From contig OY292279.1 of NCBI GenBank assembly GCA_958496175.1, forward strand, positions 8,928,001 to 8,992,000: 64,000 bases of DNA. The letters run 5' to 3'. Of this stretch, positions 38,860 through 49,510 are shown piece by piece (positions within the stretch are counted from its first letter, which is position 1; each line of letters starts with the position of its first letter). The translations under genes were made by a program, and so were the position numbers. This DNA is from Sisyra terminalis (taxonomy: Eukaryota; Arthropoda; Insecta; Neuroptera; Sisyridae). A model generated the notes under the pieces. It made no database searches and was not told where the DNA came from. It worked only from the letters and a program-made list of their open reading frames with translations.

Positions 38860-39005
38860 AAACTGGGAGTACTTTGATGAGCAGAACTGGGGAAATGGAT
38901 CTTCTAATAATTGAAAGAAAAATGGAAAGTGGAATGCTAACATAACAAAAGAAGATGAAGAGCACATGGCAGGGAAGATGGCATCGAAGATGGTACCACA
39001 AAATT
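38860..39005 (+). pseudogene. Repeated protein-like fragment, copy 2
   Basis: The plus strand reads NWEYFDEQNWGNGSSNN, stop, KKNGKWNANITKEDEEHMAG then KMASKMVP. It matches the minus-strand translation at 35505-35715 residue for residue over the core. It is degenerate and the family is not recognised. Confidence 0.4.
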
Positions 39006-39094
39006 CCAAAATAAAGAAGATAAATCTAAAAATTATATCTATGTCTGAAGCTTGATTATTCGAAAACGGCATGTCTGACAAAAATTTTCAAAGA

Positions 39095-39350
39095 AACGTT
39101 TTTTGTAGGGAATTCAATTTTCTATAAATATATGAGCAAATAATTTTTTTTTTACTTTGATAGTTTAACAGCATTGACGCAAAAATGAAAGCACAAATAA
39201 AAAATCGAAATTAAAGATGATAGACCTCTTAATATTAATATTAAGGGCTCAAACCTTCCCAATATTTTTTTTTGTCACCTTGAACAATATTTTTGATATA
39301 CTTTTCAAAAAAAAAATAGTCGATTTTTTTGGCCCAGCCTAATGTAAAAT
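39095..39350 (-). repeat. End of a foldback-type repeat
   Basis: A degenerate core (TTTTTGTAGGGAATTCAATT), then CTTAATATTAATATTAAGGG, then a T-rich end AGTCGATTTTTTTGGCC and CAGCCTAA. Same order as 27720-27995. Confidence 0.5.
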
Positions 39351-40802
39351 ATATAAAATGTATATTTTTTTAATTACTAACAAATCCATCAATTTTTATT
39401 ATCCTGTAAGACAAAAGCAGAAATTTTCGATAGAAATTATCATTATAATTAATAGATAAGTTGAAAAAATTTCGTTGACTTTCGATAACGTTGAATAAAA
39501 TCAACGATTAAAGTTACAGATCGTTTCTTTTAGTTGCTTAAATTTTAAATAGATATGTCTCTATTTTTTTTTTATTGTTTTTAAAAAATTTTATCAAAGA
39601 ATAGTTTTGTTATAGAACGTAAGACATCAAAAATGACCACTAATAATAAAAAAAAACTATTCAAAATAATCAAAGGCTATCCTTTCATCGTATTTATAAT
39701 AAACAGGTTATAAAATTAACATTGATGCTTCTTATTCATGAATATTTTGTCAATTGAAGTCCACAGCAATACAACTGGCATCAACATCTGAAAAACTATT
39801 AAGTTCAAATTTTGTTTAGCACTTTATTCAGCCTTACAGCCATAAGAGACAATCTTTGTTATGACTATAACTTGATATGACTAAAAATCACAGACTATTT
39901 TTTTTTATTAAAATTGAATCAAAACAACAGAGAAACTTTGACTTGCAAGAAAAATATTGTAATTTGTCCAAAGTAAGAATGTTCAAGATACTTTTTTTGC
40001 CATTTGGTATAGGTAAACGCCAAAAAAAGTTCAATTACCAATAAACGAAGGCAGAGCTTTCTTCGAAAAAAGCTACACTAAATTTTCGTTAACAAAAAAA
40101 AAAACAATTATGTAATCCCTTCTGTAAAATTTAACAGTTGCAAATGGGACAAAATGAATTTACTTTAGTAATGGACAAAAATAAATAAATTTAAGCTAAA
40201 ACTAAAGTTTAGTAGCTATAAAAGAGAGCAGAGCTTTTAGGACTATTGAAGGAATAAACCACTGCTACTTATGTGGACAACACTACACGGATGGCAATAG
40301 GAAATGATCCTGCTGCGTAATAATGTTGAGGAATAAAAATTATTCCTATGCTGACCACTTTTCCTTAAAATTTCTGAAAAATTTAAAGGAAACATTAGGG
40401 TAAATTAAAAAAAAATAAGGACCAAATTAATAATTTAAAATAAAAAAATAAATACTTATTATACATACTATACTTAATTTATCTTATCTTAGAAACTTCA
40501 CCTGAAATTGAAAAACTTATCCTGAAAGCTGAAATTAAGAAACTTCTCCTAAAAGCTGAAATTGCCTACAACTACTGTTAATAACTTATTTAGGATTAAA
40601 TAACCTTACAATGGTCTCTAGATACACCCATTTTCTTTTTTTCGAGAAATCCTCTGTGCCACTCCTAATCAAAAGCCTGAGAAATATCCAGGAAAGCCAC
40701 AGACTATTTTTGTTTTCTAGTGCATTCTGAATAGTATTTACTACTCAGTGGAATAAAATATAGTTGAAAATATATGCTTTTGATACTTTTAATTTTAATG
40801 GT
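39351..40802. other. No gene seen
   Basis: AT-rich. The part closest to 40803 may be older LINE sequence but no reading frame could be followed. Confidence 0.4.
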
Positions 40803-41183
40803 TGGCTAATGGCATCTGATGCACCATTATCAACAAAAAACAAACTTCTTCTGTAAAAGGTCATCCTCAACCCCATATGAACATAGGGGATACAGTTGGG
40901 GGGTACTGAATCCAACTCCAACTTTGAAATCCTACAAAGATTTCAATCAAGGACCCTACGACAAATAATCGGTGCTCCATGGTATGTAAACAATAAAAAA
41001 ATACATGAAGATGCAGAAATGCCAACTGAAAAGGAGAAAATTCAAAGATTTAGTAAAAAATAGCTGACAAAACTAGACGATCAATCCAACCATTTCGCAA
41101 TTAACTTATTGGACAATAGTGAGATGATAAGAAGGTTACAAAAATGGAATGTAATAGATTTGCCTGATAGATTTTGTAACTAA
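40803..41183 (+). pseudogene. Jockey-type LINE reverse transcriptase C-terminus
   Basis: The frame reads WLMASDAPLSTKNKLLL, a stop, then GIQLGGTESNSNFEILQRFQ and APWYVNNKKIHEDAEMPT. It ends in IQRFSKK, a stop, HFAINLLDNSEMIRRLQKWN and VIDLPDRF. This is the C-terminal block shared by insect jockey-like elements (YGIQLWG.AS.S....Q..QSK.LR.I..APWYV.N..IH.D...P, then LLDNS...RRLKR...LDL). Several in-frame stops and the missing upstream polymerase make it a 5'-truncated dead copy, as LINE insertions usually are. Confidence 0.75.
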
Positions 41184-41545
41184 ACAAATATTCCTATTAA
41201 CTATTTACTGCCAAATTTTTATTTCTTATTACATGGCTTTATTTTTATATATTACTTATATACTAAAGTTTCACATTATAATTGACAATGATATTGTTAT
41301 CATAGACTATTATTATTATTCTTATTGCTATTGTTGATTGTTTTTATGATTGTCGTTAATGCTATAAGAATTGCTATTATTGTTATTGTTGCTATTGATT
41401 GTTAAAAATCTATTTTGTACTTATACAGCACTAATCTACTGGGACTAGTGCTTACATATGATTGTCTATGGATTGAATGCACTTATTTCAACCCTATGCA
41501 GATTTTACAATTTATTTGAAAATAAAAAATAAAAAACAATTAATG
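41184..41545 (+). mobile_element. 3' UTR and A-rich tail of the jockey-type LINE
   Basis: Follows the stop at 41181-41183. It contains degenerate TTATTGTTATTGTTG-type microsatellite and ends in AATAAAAAATAAAAAAC at about 41520-41540, like a retroposed poly(A) end. Confidence 0.5.
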
Positions 41546-41952
41546 CTTATTTGAATGCATTTTAAAACAATTGGAAGAATCGATTTACAAGTATGTGTGA
41601 AAACATAATCGGAATCAATAGTCGATGGAAAAGTTTTCAGGCAGTTCATTTTCTCCATACAAGTCTCATCTTATTGTTGGTTAAGAAGAAAAAATTCTTC
41701 GAGAAAGTAGAACTTGTAGTACATTAAAATTCCTGAACTTTTTCACTGAAACAATGGGCAAACTTTTTTCACTAATACCGACACACGGCCTATTATGAAA
41801 GCTTTTACCGTGTATTCTTTGTTTTAAAAGATTTCTATATGATTGAATACCGCACATTAATCATTTATTTTAACAATTGTTAAGTTTTTATTGTAAGTTT
41901 TTTAGTTTTCAAACCTTTTTTACGTCTTTTAACAATCAACTCATTTCGATAA

Positions 41953-42318
41953 TTATAAATTTTCATTGCCAAAAAAATATTCAAATGTAGTACAGCTTGA
42001 TTTTAACATTTTTTTTGGACGGGAGCTTTGCAAAAAATCAAAATGATGAACTACTTTTTTCGTATAATTCAAACACATATCTTGCCATCTTTTTTGCGCC
42101 CATCCCACAAAATTATTCTGAACGTAAATATAATGCCAACAGAAAAAAAATCCACTTGAAAATTGATATTTTTCCTCTTGTCTCAAAATAATATTTCCCT
42201 GATACTGCGCGTTTGGCTGCTTTTTGTCAAAGCTCGCAATAAATATGAAAAATACTATTATTATTATTGGAATGACCTTCATAAAAAAAAAAATGTCAAA
42301 TATCATTTCTTTTTCCAC
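41953..42318 (-). CDS. Hypothetical small protein with N-terminal hydrophobic segment
   Basis: A 121-codon single open frame on the minus strand. After MEKEMIFDIFFF comes MKVIPIIIIVFFIFIASF, a plausible signal peptide or membrane anchor, especially if translation starts at the second Met. The remainder is about 90 polar and aromatic residues with three Cys (FFFCWHY, DMCLNY, SSCTTF). An AATAAA on the minus strand lies downstream near 41890. No TATA box, homologue or second exon is apparent, and chance frames of this length do occur in 64 kb. Could be an orphan secreted protein or spurious. Confidence 0.25.
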   Translation of the reverse strand: MEKEMIFDIFFFMKVIPIIIIVFFIFIASFDKKQPNAQYQGNIILRQEEKYQFSSGFFFCWHYIYVQNNFVGWAQKRWQDMCLNYTKKVVHHFDFLQSSRPKKMLKSSCTTFEYFFGNENL

Positions 42319-42479
42319 TGTTTGACTGAAGTCGGATTAAAATAGCAAAGAAGAATTTCAAAGAAAGATCGATTAAAACTTTTAGTAGTAAAAGTTAAAA
42401 CAAAGTTAAATTCTAATCTTTGTTATTAAAATGATTGTGTAGTCGTAAAGAGGAGTTAATTTTCCCGTCATATCTCGCA

Positions 42480-42990
42480 TTTTCCAGTCGAGCCATCTGT
42501 AGCCCAAATGTAACATTAGAGAAATTACATGCGAAAATAATGCTTACGAAATGGATAGTTCAACTCATTCGCCTCCCTTTGTGCACCCCCCCCATTCCCG
42601 TTTTGTCGCGGTAAAAGACCTGAAGGGATAAAGGAAATGGGGCAAGAAGTCTTTATTCTAGCTACTCCACGGCGTTGTCGATGGTGAAAGAAACTAGCAG
42701 TGTTGCCAATGTAAAAGGGTCTCTAATGAGGCATACCCTAGCAATTAGCAAGACAGCTGTTGTGGGCGCGACTTGCGCTAATTACCCAATCGCGCTTTGC
42801 TGTAATGAGACTCATTACTAAGTAATTGTACGGCCGGCTGTCTCACTTAATCAATATATATGTATGCTGTTTTTATTACCGTTTTCATCCTTTGTCCCGA
42901 GTACTCTCATATTTCGCCGCCGTATAAAATAAACGAAAAACCCCAATTGTATGTAGTGTAAAGTTACCACTTGGCCCCATTTCCCCTACT
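42480..42990. promoter_or_regulatory. Candidate regulatory island with homeodomain-type sites
   Basis: A unique, G+C-richer block. Within 42740-42850 lie GCTAATTACC, CTGTAATGAGACTCATTAC, AAGTAATTGTA and an ACAGCTGT E-box, together with CGCGACTTGCGC. The clustered TAAT/ATTA and E-box words resemble an insect enhancer. This is inference from word content only. Confidence 0.3.
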
Positions 42991-43339
42991 GTCAAAGTAG
43001 AGCTTTCGAATTTTCTAGACATGAAAAAAACGTGTCAATAAATGCAAGACATATCAGTTTCCAAACCATTGACTTCACGAAAATTTCTTTTCAATCGTTT
43101 TTTCCCCACTTGAATACCACAAAAAATAAGACCCATAAATAACATCTTAAATTTCCAAAAATTTTCCCACAATTTTCTTTGTTTTAAAGTTTCACAAAAT
43201 CTATTAAGTTTTCTGATTTTTCCCTTAATTCCAGGGCATCTAAAAGAATGTTTTTAACTGTATTTATTTTAAATAAATGAAAAACTATAATCAAAATAAG
43301 ATTTTTTTGCTGACTTTGAACAATTATACTGTCTTTACA
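42991..43339. other. No gene seen
   Basis: AT-rich; the last 60 bases match the flank of the FB3 copy B repeat. Confidence 0.4.
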
Positions 43340-43470
43340 ATATATAGAATATATTGCGGTTCAATTTATGTAGTATAATTTAAAATAATAAAATATAAAA
43401 ATTATACCATAAACATAAATTTGAACAGAAGTTCAAACAAAAATATTCGTGATGTATTACCCAGATACGT

Positions 43471-43498
43471 ATTTTGATTGCCAAGCAATCTTCCTCAG
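43471..43498 (-). other. Hammerhead-like motif, FB3 left arm
   Basis: On the minus strand: CTGAGGA, extra A, perfect GATTGC / GCAATC helix closed by TTG, then CAAAATACG (G12 position changed to A). Confidence 0.4.
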
Positions 43499-43798
43499 TG
43501 GTCATCAAGTAGTTTGGATCACTCCGTAACTGCTTCGTAATGATTCATATTTTGATCGAATCATTTGTTGATTTGTAGCCTATATTTTCTTATGGGAATA
43601 GTTCCAAAAATGACTAGATTTTTAGTGATTTTTTGTTTGAAATATTCAAGAATTTGACGCTAATTTATTGAGACAGCAAAAGCTTTATCAAATCTTAACG
43701 TACTATCAAAAAATTATAACAAATTTTTTTTGATGATTCGATCAAATTATGAATCGTCATAAAGCAGTTACGGAGTGATCCAAACTACTTGAAGACCA

Positions 43799-43826
43799 CT
43801 GAGGAAGATTGCTTGGCAATCAAAAT
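43799..43826 (+). other. Hammerhead-like motif, FB3 right arm
   Basis: CTGAGGA, extra A, GATTGC / GCAATC with TTG loop, AAAATACGTAT. In this family ACGTAT and ATACGT flank CTGGGCA-type loops next to GTC, so a long helix III-like hairpin is available, though its register is offset by two bases from a canonical ribozyme. Confidence 0.4.
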
Positions 43827-44029
43827 ACGTATCTGAGCTATACGTCACAAATATTTTTGTTTGAACTTCTGTTCAAATTTATGTTTATGGTATGATTTTT
43901 ATATATTACTATATTAAATTATACTAAATAAATTGGACCACAATATATTCTACATATTGTATACACTGAAAAACTATAGCTTTGCTTTTGAATAGTGTTT
44001 ATTTGATATCTTTTTTTCATTAAGATCAT

Positions 44030-44145
44030 AACGTTTATTTTGAAAGTGAGTTAAATCTATTTCAAGAACATTCCCTATAGTGTTATCATTTTTAAACATA
44101 GGATTATAAGATACTAAGGAGGAGGGAATAATTGGCGTTCAGCAC
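44030..44145. mobile_element. Half copy of the 1525-1787 MITE
   Basis: AACGTTTATTTTGAAAGTGA followed by GTTAAATC, ATTCCCTATAGTGTTATCAT and CTAAGGAGGAGGGAATAATT is the reverse complement of 1660-1787. The other half is absent. Confidence 0.55.
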
Positions 44146-45127
44146 CTTCTATGAAATTTGGATTCTATATTTCAAGAAACCATACGTTATTATTTGAATT
44201 TGATTAAAGATTATAGTTGAAGAAAAAAAAAATATTGAAAAGCTGTGTTTATTTTTCCACCATTAGTAGAATATAATTATACTTTCAATATGTAAGACTA
44301 AAAGATCATTTTCTATAATACAAACTTGCGAGATAAGAAAAGCTCGATTCTTACAAACTTTGTAAGATTATTTTCTTTGGAAACTTCCAAATTTAAATGT
44401 AAGGATTAAATTCTCATCAACTTCAATATATAAATAATCAATTCGATAACTTCAAAAATTTATCTTTCAACAATATTTCTTGTAACAACAACGTTGTAAC
44501 ATCCCTTATCTCTCTTCTCCTTACTGAAACTTTGAAATCGTATCTTTCGTGAAAGCAAAGCTATTAATTTTAAGCACGAACCTCATTCGTCTTAAATTAC
44601 ATTAATTTCATTCATGTAATAACAATAATAATTGTAATTATGTCATCGATGCTCACAATAGAGCACATTGATTGAGCTTAATAGAACTTAATTAGATACA
44701 GCTTATCGGGAGAATTTGGGGGAGAAGATGGAGTATAATAATGGAATTTCAACAAATCGATCATAGACTTATATGCAAAAGAAAATTTGATTTTTGCGTC
44801 TAACTTACTTCTAATTCCTTCAACTTGTAGATATATTTTACTCAGGTATCTTCAACAATAGTTTATACTTCTTCAATCAATATCGATGCTTTTTTCAAAG
44901 CTGCAACTTCCGTATATACATGTACAACTTTGATTTAAATAGTCATAATTTTCATGGATACTTTTCAGATATTTTTGGAAAAGAATATTTGGATTGTAGT
45001 TTTGTTTATTTGAGAAACTCAATAACTTACCCCTCCCCCCAACTGATTTATGTTTTAAAGCTTCTAAAACATCAAACTTTTCAACCAACGTTGTGGTAAT
45101 TTAATCGCTATAGTAGCAAATATTATT
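44146..45127. other. No gene seen
   Basis: AT-rich unique-looking sequence. A slightly richer patch at 44570-44740 includes TAATTATGTCATCGATG and AATTAGATACAGC words. The frame 44873-45088 has no motif. Confidence 0.4.
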
Positions 45128-45255
45128 GGTTTGGCCGATGATATTGCAATAGTAAGTAGCCCAAGAAATCCAAAATGAAATTGACAAGTTTAAAAGGTTT
45201 ACGTGTTAAATAGGATTACAACTAAATATGCAGAAAACTAAGATTATTAGTCAGG
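45128..45255 (+). pseudogene. Non-LTR reverse transcriptase remnant (ADD motif)
   Basis: Reads GLADDIAIVSSPRN, then after a frameshift EIDKFKRFT, a stop and IGLQLNMQKTKIIS. This matches the FADDI..... / (V)GL..N..KTK. blocks of LINE reverse transcriptases. It adjoins the 45288-46442 inverted repeat. Confidence 0.5.
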
Positions 45256-45287
45256 AAGAAGTAATGCTGCTAAAGTTGGTTGGAACT

Positions 45288-46622
45288 GGGTTTAAGTAGC
45301 CCAAAACCAAGAGGAACCGAGTAAAATGAGAAAGGTTTTTATCCAGGAGTGGAACTCAGGAAGCCAGGAAGCCAGGAAAAAAGTAACAAAAACTGAAGAA
45401 ATAATCAATCATTTATTGAACTACACTAGAAAACTAAAACACTTAAGAAAATAGTAATTACACTGATATATAATAATGTTTTGAAGTTGGTATCATTTGA
45501 TTGGGAAATCAATGTTTTGAAGAATGGTAGACATAGTAAACAATTTAGGATGGTCCTTAATAAAAATGTTTTCGAATTTCTTTGCTCCCGGGGGCTCAAA
45601 AGCTTCCAAATTGATAAAAAAAAATCCCTGAAAATTTGAGCTCTTAATATTAACTTTAAGATAGTCTGCTTTCCAACTAAAGTTTCTTATGGACATAACG
45701 TGGGAAAAATTAAATTTTTTCTTAAGAATTTCATAACTCAGCGACAAATAAATCGAAAGTACCCAATCGCGTTATATTCATTGTAAATTTAATGCTCTAC
45801 AAAAAAGATCTCTTAAGATTTTTCGCTAAATCTATAGGCTTAAGAGTTATTGGCTTATCTATTGGCTTAAGAATGCGACACTAATGGTCAATGAAAATAT
45901 TAGCCAATAGATTTCGCGGAAAATCATAAGAGCTCTTTTTGTAGAGCGTTAAATTTACATTGAACATAACGCGATTGGGTACTTTGGATTTTTTTGTCGC
46001 TGAGTATGGAATTCTTGGAAACAAATTAAATTTTTCCCACGTTATGTCCATAACAAACTTAAGTTGGAAAGCGGACTATCTTAAAGTTAATATTAAGAGT
46101 TCAAATTTTCAGGGAATTTTTTTTTATCAATTGGGAAGCATTTGAGCCCCTGGGAGCAAAGAAATTCGAAAACAACCCTAATAAGAACCACCCTAAATTG
46201 TTTACTATGTCTACCATTCTTCAAAACATTGATTTTCCAGCCATATTGCACCATCTTCAAAAAAATTATTATATACCTCAGTAATAACCATTTTCTTAAG
46301 TGTTTCAGTTTTCTAGTGCAATTTAATAAATGATTGATTATTTCTTCAATTTTTGTTACTATTTTTCTGGCTTCCTGAGCTCTACTCCTCGACACAAGCC
46401 TCTTTTATTTTATTTCCTCTCGGTTTTGGGCTACTTAAACCCAAAGCGGAAAGCGGACTATCTTGAAGTTAATATTAAAAGCTCAAATTTGTAGGGATTT
46501 TTTTTTATAAATTTGGAAGCATTTGAGCCTCTGGGAACAAAGAAATTAGGAAACACCATTATTAAGGACCACCCTAAATTATTTACTTGACAATTCTTTA
46601 AAACATTGATTTCCCAATCAAA
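45288..46622. mobile_element. Nested foldback locus (FB-G2)
   Basis: The inner foldback 45543-46195 (arms meet near 45880) belongs to the family at 3965-5468: it opens with GGATGGTCCTTAATAAAAA and closes with ATAAGAACCACCC. It sits inside a wider palindrome (45288-46442) whose outer arms share GTTTAAGTAGCCCAAAACC and 'GAAATAATCAATCATTTATT'. A third, partial copy of the right arm plus flank follows at 46443-46622. No coding content. The arrangement implies at least two rounds of insertion or inverted duplication. Confidence 0.65.
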
Positions 46623-47780
46623 TGACTAGTAAGCATGGATTATTTTGATAATTTTGTGATTCCCCTTTTAAAAATTTGTTTTATATGGGTAATTACTTTT
46701 TTTTTTAAATTTCTTGAATCTTTATGAAAGAAGCTATTATTTCTTAAACTTTAACATGAATTTCGGAATAAAAGTTGAGAATAACTTTAGAAACGTAAGA
46801 GTGACATTTCCATTGAATTTATTCTATTCAATTGGCTGCAATGTATTTTCCTACGTTGATTTTGGAACAGCGAGACCATTTTATGTTTGAAATAAATGGA
46901 ATTCATCCCTCAAATTGACTCCACACCCCCATTCCCTCCATCTGACACTGACATCATTTTCATCTCGTCCCGAAAACGGCCACGAAGTGAACTTTTGGCA
47001 AAGCGACAACATTTCGCCCATGAATAGTTAACTTAAGTGGTTTATTATGTTAAAGTCCATGCAAAAGCTGTCGTTTATGTTTTGTATATTACCAGTGGAA
47101 TGAACAACAATAACATCAACAATGAACACCCGAAATTTTCGCCAATGTCTTCCAACACATCTTGAGAGATTCCCACGAAATGATGTGGGCGAAGAACGGT
47201 GTTCGGAAAATGCAGGGCGAAGGTGAGGTGGTCGATTCAACAGGGTTGGTTTCTGTTCGTGACACACTTGAGGGGTGCTTTATTTAACACGTAAACACAG
47301 GGTGGATGCGACTTAAAAACAATCTCTCCCCTATTTTAAACCGCCACCAAATCATTTCTTATTCAAAACCAAAGAAATTCAACGCGGAAAAAGAAAGAAT
47401 ATAATTCAAATTCTAATTCAATCAACTGTATTTCCCCTTAGTTTTTCATTGCATTTTTAATTTCGTTGTACCGTTTTTTTTTTCGCTATTCCCATCCTAC
47501 CATCAAATATTTACGTCTGTAAAAATATGAAAAGTCTAATGGGCTTGAATTTCATTTTTTTATTACTTGTATACAATGTGAAAAACCGGCGAAAAATTTG
47601 CTTTTTAAATAACAAGAAATGAATAAATGATTAGCATTTTGCATCAATATTCAGTAACAGGCAAAGAATACTCGAAAACAACTTTTTAAATATCAGGAGA
47701 ATTTGAAATACTTCCAGGCTTCAAATCAAAAAAGAATTTTTGTCAGAATTCCTCTCAAATAAAAAAAAAAAAAAAAAACA
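46623..47780. other. Unique sequence with G+C-richer island 46900-47350
   Basis: The island is not repetitive ('GAAAACGGCCACGAAGTG', 'GAAATGATGTGGGCGAAG'). The minus frame 47028-47267 lacks motifs. Possible conserved non-coding element. The rest is AT-rich and ends in a 19-base A run at about 47760-47779. Confidence 0.4.
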
Positions 47781-49510
47781 ATGATAAAAAATAAGAATTG
47801 AACAATAATGTTTCAGTTCCACAAAATAAAGTGATATCTTTGGCGAAAAAGCTTTGAAAGAAAGCTCAAATTTTAAGTAGCGAATGCTGGTTAGTAAAAA
47901 TAGATTTGTGGGGAAAAATTGTCTTACAAAAAAATTGTTTTTAGTTTTCCGGTGGTGGCCATATTAGTTTTCCTAGACGCAGACATTTTCACATTTTTAA
48001 GGGTTTGCGGAAACTTGATTATCTCAAGCCCTATTTGTCCTATCAAAATGAAACTAAAAGCTGAGTGTTCATGAAAATATAAGCTATAAGGTTGTAATAA
48101 GACGTTTTCAGCTAAATGTAATGCTAAGGGGTGAAATTTCAGCCTAAATTTTTAGCTCTCATTTGTAAAAACTCCAAATTTCACGGAAAGATTGTGAAGG
48201 AAGGGAAAGAGTCTACACGTTAAAACATTTTTTTACACACAAATAGCTTTCAGGAAGAAGTATATATTTTAAATTTAAGATATAAATAACAGTTAGCCCA
48301 GATAATATGTTGTTTTCTGTAAAACGCCCTTTTTGCCAAGTATATGTCACATATTAAATGGTTAAATACATTATATTCATCTACTGAAAGTATGCATTAT
48401 TTTGGCATTTTGTGCTTGCAATACCTCTGCTCCTAGTCAATTCTCAAACTTCAAATTTTAGGTGCATAATACAGTACTATAATGGGGTGATATTTCAGAT
48501 TTTTATTTGGTCCCCCACCAGAGATATTGAGCTCAGAAAATTGCAAATTTTCAAATTTTCGAAATTTTGTTATTTTTTATTTTAAAAAGGCTTAAAGTCT
48601 CAGACTTCAAATTTTGTTTTTGTATACAACTAGTACCTAATTGTTTTTAAAAAAAGTTTTAACGTGTAGACTCTTTCCCTTCCTTCACAATCTTTCCGAG
48701 AAAATTGGAGTTTTTACAAATGAGAGCTAAAAATTTAGGCTGAAATTTCACCCCTTAGAATAACATTTAGGTGAAAACGTCTTGTTACAACCATATAGTT
48801 CATATTTTTTTGAACCCACTGCTTTTAGTTTCATTTTGATAGGACAAAAAGGGCCTGAGATAATCAAGTTTCCGCAAACCCTTAAAAGTGCAAAAATGTC
48901 TGCGTCTAGTAAAACCAATATGGCCACCACTGGAAAACTAAAAACAAAAAAATTAAAATAATGATGAATTTTAAGTACCAACATGTTGGGGTGACAGCAA
49001 AAAAAAAATCAGAATTAAAAAAAATAATCAAGCGACCAGTGCTGGACCGAGTGAATTGGACTGACCCAGTATTTAAATTCTAGAATTTTTAAAATGATAA
49101 AAAAATAAGAATTGAACAATAATGTTTCAGTTCCATAAAATAAAGTGATATTTTTGGTGCAAAAGCTTTGAAAGAAAGCTCAAATTTTGAGTAGCTGATG
49201 AGTAGCAAATGCTGGAAAAAAAAATATATTTTTGGGGAATAATTGTCTTACAAACTTGAGATAAGTTTTCTGAAAAATCAAAAGTTAAAATCTATTACAA
49301 CTTGTAACCCAAATCATCTTACATCCAAACATCACGTTGGTGATTTCGGAAATGGTTCTTCAACGCTTAAAAATCAAAATACCCATAGCTTTGTAAAAAA
49401 GTCTATGCCTTTAGAAAAGAAGGAAAAGTGAAAAGATGATAACCCTTTAAGCACGGATCTTGCAACTGGATATTTTGATGCCTTATAGTATTTAAATTCT
49501 TGAATTTTTT
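47781..49510. repeat. Tandem duplication interrupted by a foldback
   Basis: About 155 bases starting AATGATAAAAAATAAGAATT at 47781 recur at 49095 ('GTTTCAGTTCCA', 'AAGCTTTGAAAGAAAGCTCA', 'TTGTCTTACAAA'). GTATTTAAATTCTAGAATTT at 49069 recurs at 49486. So two units of a direct duplication are present, and the first is interrupted by the R2 foldback. Non-coding. Confidence 0.55.
47930..49075. mobile_element. Foldback made of two inverted R2 copies
   Basis: The arms 47930-48235 (inverse) and 48645-48954 (direct) carry the repeat first seen at 10641-11094 (AATATGGCCACCACTGG, CTTCCTTCACAATCTTTCC). The 410-base centre has no coding content. The right arm extends to GACTGACCCAGTA at about 49070, recalling the GGACGGACCCTA end at 11094. 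Confidence 0.65.

Larger units (their letters stand above)
43340..43966. mobile_element. Foldback element FB3, complete
   Basis: Two arms in inverted orientation (about 43340-43560 and 43735-43966) around a 170-base centre. The ends read ACAATATATAGAATATATTG and its inverse. Each arm has the landmark CGGAGTGATCCAAACTACTT and an outward hammerhead-like block. Single-arm relatives are at 23497, 31965 and 38480. No coding content. Confidence 0.72.
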
